This document shows positions 34,548 to 37,368 of a stretch of DNA of 37,368 nucleotides, piece by piece. The translations under genes were made by a program, and so were the position numbers. Below the pieces are notes generated by a model. That model was not told where the DNA came from. It saw only the letters and a program-made list of their open reading frames with translations, and searched no databases. The stretch's first letter is position 1. The number at the start of each line of letters is the position of its first letter. The stretch comes from Pseudomonas putida (lineage in GTDB: Bacteria > Pseudomonadota > Gammaproteobacteria > Pseudomonadales > Pseudomonadaceae), in assembly GCF_028682475.1 (NCBI RefSeq), contig NZ_JANHLE010000041.1, positions 1-37,368 of the forward strand, written 5' to 3'.

Positions 34548-35378
34548 TCAACCTTGCGCTGTCGCCCAGTCGACCCAGCCGAACTGCCAGGTCGCCAGGA
34601 TGATCAGGCCGAAGACAATCCGGTACCAGGCAAACATCGCATAGCTGTGGTTGGCAATGAAACGCAGCAACCCGCGTACAGCGATCATGGCGAAGATGAA
34701 CGAGACCACGAAGCCAATCGCGAATACCGGAAAGTCGCCAGGCTGGAACAGATCGCGGTACTTGTAGCCCGAATACACCGCTGCACCGACCATGGTCGGC
34801 ATGGCCAGGAAGAACGAAAATTCGGTCGCAGCTTTGCGTGACAAGCCGAACAGCAGGCCGCCTATGATCGTCGAGCCGGAGCGAGAAGTGCCCGGGATCA
34901 TCGCCAGGCACTGGACAAAACCGATCTTCAACGCGTCGGACCAACGCATCTCATCAACCTGCTCGACCTTGATCACATGCTGGCGGCGCTCGGCCCACAG
35001 CATGATCACCCCGCCCACTACCAGGGCAGCCGCTACCGTGACGGGGTTGAACAGGTAATGGTGAATCAGGTCGGCAAACAGCACTCCCAGGACCACCGCC
35101 GGCATAAAGGCGATCAGCAGGTTGGCGGTAAAACGTTGCGCCTGCTGCTCCCTGGGCAGGCCCAGCACCACGTCGAAGATCTTGCGGCGAAACTCCCAGA
35201 CCACGGCAAGGATAGCGCCCAGCTGAATGATGATGTTGAAGGCCATCGCCCGCTCACCACCGAAGTTGATCAGGTCGGCGACAATGATCTGGTGACCGGT
35301 ACTGGAAATCGGCAAGAACTCGGTCAAGCCTTCGACAACACCCAAAATGACGGCCTGCAGGCCAGTCCAAAGATCCAT
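34548..35378 (-). CDS. uppP: Undecaprenyl-diphosphatase
   Basis: A 276-residue inner-membrane enzyme that removes one phosphate from undecaprenyl diphosphate to recycle the lipid carrier for peptidoglycan and other envelope polymers; overproduction gives bacitracin resistance. Signature motifs are EGLTEFLPISSTGH (17-29) and PGTSRSGSTI, with about eight membrane segments. The ATG at 35378 gives the family N terminus MDLWTGLQAVILGVVEG; the upstream in-frame start at 35408 is rejected. GGGGGAA lies just before the start. Confidence 0.95.
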   Translation of the reverse strand: MDLWTGLQAVILGVVEGLTEFLPISSTGHQIIVADLINFGGERAMAFNIIIQLGAILAVVWEFRRKIFDVVLGLPREQQAQRFTANLLIAFMPAVVLGVLFADLIHHYLFNPVTVAAALVVGGVIMLWAERRQHVIKVEQVDEMRWSDALKIGFVQCLAMIPGTSRSGSTIIGGLLFGLSRKAATEFSFFLAMPTMVGAAVYSGYKYRDLFQPGDFPVFAIGFVVSFIFAMIAVRGLLRFIANHSYAMFAWYRIVFGLIILATWQFGWVDWATAQG

Positions 35379-35678
35379 TATTCCCCCACGAAGCGATGCC
35401 GATGGCATGCCCCCGTTGTAGTTTGCAAAAGCCAGAGCCGATTCGAATGCCCGGTGGTTTTACCGCGACAGTTGGTGGCGCAGTCGACAGAAAAGTTCAG
35501 TGACCCTTCAGGAATGTCGCGACCGGGCCGAAATCCTATCAGACCTCTTGTATAAACGCTGCTGGTCGGCGCTACACACCTTGATGGTTCAGGCACTTAG
35601 TCCTTGGTCGAGTAGGTGATTGGCAAAAAGCATGCTGGGATGCGCTAGACAATAAAAAGAATCCGGGGTGACCGTTGC
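35379..35678. other. Intergenic region between uppP and the chemoreceptor gene
   Basis: Three hundred bases hold the divergent promoters of uppP and the chemoreceptor. A small dyad ATGCC-GAT-GGCAT lies at about 35396-35408. No convincing sigma-28 boxes (TAAA-N15-GCCGATAA) were found before the chemoreceptor, and no gene is supported here. Confidence 0.5.
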
Positions 35679-37313
35679 ATGAAGACTCTACGAAATATGT
35701 CGATCAGCCGCCGCTTGTGGCTGATTCTGGTAGTAGCCGTGGTGATGTTGCTGACCTTGGGCCTGCTGATGCTCAGGCAGATCCACGGCGACCTGTATCA
35801 GGCCAAGGCCGAAAAAACCCGGCATGTGGTAGAAACCGCCGCGGGCGTACTGGCCTACTATCAAGGCCTGGAGGCGGCGGGCACCCTGCCCCGCGAAGCC
35901 GCCCAGCAACAAGCCCTGAGCGCCGTACGCAGCTTGCGCTACGACCAGAACGACTACTTCTGGATCAACGACCTGCGGCCGAGGATGATCATGCATCCGA
36001 CCAACCCCAAACTCGATGGCCAGGACCTCTCTGCGATCCGTGACCCGGACGGCTTTGCCGTTTTCAACGAAATGGCCGCACTGGCCAAGGCCCGCGGGGC
36101 TGGCAGCATCGACTACCGCTGGCCCAAGCCCGGTGCCAGCGAACCGGTCGAGAAAACCTCCTACATCCAGTTGTTCAAGCCTTGGGGCTGGGTGATTGGC
36201 TCGGGGATCTATATCGATGACATGCAAAGCGAGTTCATGCGGCAGTTGCGCGACGCCTCGCTGCTGGGGCTTGGCATTGCTGCGGTCATGACCCTGCTGG
36301 TGATGCTGATTGCCCGCAGCATCGCGCGCCCCTTGCAGGAAGCGGTGGATGCCATGGCCATGATCGCCAGCGGCGAAAGCGACCTGACCCGTCGGCTGGA
36401 CACCCATGGCCGCGATGAGGTGACCCAGCTGGGCGGACACTTCAACCGCTTCACCGGCAAGTTGCAGGGGGTGATCGGCCAACTGCAGGGCGCAGCGCAT
36501 GCCTTGGGGCAATCGGCTGTGGATGTCGGCAGCAACGCCAACCAGGCTCAACAACACAGCGAACAGCAGTCCGCACAGATGGAGCAAGTGGCCACCGCGA
36601 TCAATGAGGTCACCTATGCCGTGCAGGATGTCGCCAGGAATGCCGAACAGGCCTCCAGCGAAATGCGCGACGCCCAGCACCGCGCCGAACAGGGCCAGCA
36701 AAGTATCCATGGCAGCCTGCAGCAGATCGACCAGCTGTCAGGCACCATCGATGAAGCGGTCAGGGTGATCCAGACCCTGGCCAGCCAGAGCACAAAGATT
36801 GGCAGCGTCCTGGAAGTGATTCGTTCGATTGCCGAGCAGACCAATCTGCTGGCCCTGAACGCGGCCATCGAGGCAGCCCGGGCCGGCGAACAAGGCCGTG
36901 GCTTTGCCGTGGTGGCCGATGAAGTGCGCCTGCTGGCCCAGCGTACCCAGCAGTCGACAGCCGAAATCCAGAGCATGATCGAGCATCTACAGGGGCAGTC
37001 GGAGGCGGCGGTCAAGGCGATCGACGCCAGCAGCACGGCTTCACGCCAGACCATCGAACAGGCCAACGAGGCGGGTGTCAGCCTGGATGCCATCAGTCAG
37101 GCCCTGCACAACCTCACTGCCCTCAACGCCTCGATAGCCAGTGCCACCCTGCAACAGTCGCATGTGGTTGAAGAGATCAACCGCAGTGTTACCGAAACCG
37201 CTGACCTGTCGCGCCAGACGGCAACTGCTGCGCAGCAGTCGAGCAGCGCCGGGGTGGCGTTGAACCAGCTGCGCGAACAACTGGACCGGTTGTTGGGCCA
37301 GTTCCGAGTGTAA
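35679..37313 (+). CDS. Methyl-accepting chemotaxis protein with single Cache sensor
   Basis: A 544-residue chemoreceptor. Membrane segments lie at about residues 13-31 and 193-213. Between them is a Cache_2-type sensor with the characteristic NDYFWINDLRPRMIMHPTNPKLDG and PWGWVIGSGIYIDD blocks; such domains bind small organic acids in several bacteria. HAMP follows to about residue 270, then the signalling coiled coil with tip IAEQTNLLALNAAIEAARAGEQGRG. Weak ribosome site (GGGG ahead of the ATG). Ligand not readable. Confidence 0.94.
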   Translation: MKTLRNMSISRRLWLILVVAVVMLLTLGLLMLRQIHGDLYQAKAEKTRHVVETAAGVLAYYQGLEAAGTLPREAAQQQALSAVRSLRYDQNDYFWINDLRPRMIMHPTNPKLDGQDLSAIRDPDGFAVFNEMAALAKARGAGSIDYRWPKPGASEPVEKTSYIQLFKPWGWVIGSGIYIDDMQSEFMRQLRDASLLGLGIAAVMTLLVMLIARSIARPLQEAVDAMAMIASGESDLTRRLDTHGRDEVTQLGGHFNRFTGKLQGVIGQLQGAAHALGQSAVDVGSNANQAQQHSEQQSAQMEQVATAINEVTYAVQDVARNAEQASSEMRDAQHRAEQGQQSIHGSLQQIDQLSGTIDEAVRVIQTLASQSTKIGSVLEVIRSIAEQTNLLALNAAIEAARAGEQGRGFAVVADEVRLLAQRTQQSTAEIQSMIEHLQGQSEAAVKAIDASSTASRQTIEQANEAGVSLDAISQALHNLTALNASIASATLQQSHVVEEINRSVTETADLSRQTATAAQQSSSAGVALNQLREQLDRLLGQFRV

Positions 37314-37323
37314 AGCACCACCG

Positions 37324-37368
37324 GTGGGAGCGGGCTTGCCCTGCGATGCGATGTCCCTGATCGATCGC
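37324..37368. repeat. REP element at right window edge, partner cut off
   Basis: One REP unit (37324-37345) with a C-to-T change (GCCCTGCG for GCCCCGCG), followed by the spacer seen in the other pairs. The final bases TCGATCGC look like the start of the inverted partner, which is outside the window. Confidence 0.75.

Noticed and set aside
35600..35660. Sigma-28 (FliA) promoter for the chemoreceptor
   Set aside because: CAAA and GCTAGACAA lie near the right distance, but neither matches TAAA or GCCGATAA well enough to claim.

Overview
The window looks like a chromosomal segment of a fluorescent or putida-type Pseudomonas. The reasons are high-GC coding sequence with Pseudomonas-style proteins throughout, many copies of the short palindrome GCGGGGCAAGCCCGCTCCCAC (the REP element typical of this genus), a DUF1652 gene, and an HbcR-type hydroxybutyrate regulator. 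No rRNA, tRNA or CRISPR array was recognised.

Layout, left to right. 0.1-3.6 kb: an aldo/keto reductase, then a two-gene valine/acyl-CoA catabolic unit (3-hydroxyisobutyryl-CoA hydrolase and acyl-CoA dehydrogenase). 3.7-5.7 kb: a DAHP synthase gene (entry to aromatic amino acid synthesis) preceded by a long leader. The leader encodes two separate aromatic-rich short peptides, one before a perfect intrinsic terminator and one before a hairpin that abuts the DAHP synthase ribosome binding site. A small parvulin follows. 5.7-9.7 kb: yejA-yejB-yejE, a peptide-type ABC importer without its ATPase gene. 9.7-16.4 kb: a (R)-3-hydroxybutyrate module with an HbcR-like sigma-54 activator, a GntP-type permease behind a sigma-54 promoter and two matching inverted repeats, 3-hydroxybutyrate dehydrogenase, the periplasmic protease inhibitor ecotin, acetoacetyl-CoA synthetase and a second parvulin. 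Permease, dehydrogenase and synthetase together would convert imported hydroxybutyrate to acetoacetyl-CoA.

16.4-20.9 kb: DUF1652, a LysE/RhtB exporter, a PP-type phosphatase, a DUF3016 protein, a small Cys-rich protein and a chemoreceptor. 21.0-23.9 kb: one gene for an unusual adenylation domain - carrier protein - membrane acyltransferase-3 fusion. This is the best candidate in the window for an undescribed biosynthetic or surface-modification activity. 24.0-28.0 kb: an accessory stretch that is visibly more AT-rich in its right half, with small orphan genes, two lipoproteins, a hemerythrin, a 43-residue membrane protein and a decayed tyrosine recombinase ending about 20 bp before ybiT.

28.0-37.3 kb returns to core-type genes: the ABC-F ATPase YbiT, an MFS transporter, a secreted alpha/beta hydrolase, an azoreductase divergent from a LysR regulator (with a perfect dyad between them), a YjbR-type protein, a DUF1294 protein, undecaprenyl-diphosphatase and a second chemoreceptor with a Cache sensor. 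REP pairs sit in several intergenic gaps. All functions are inferred from reading the sequence; no database search was run.
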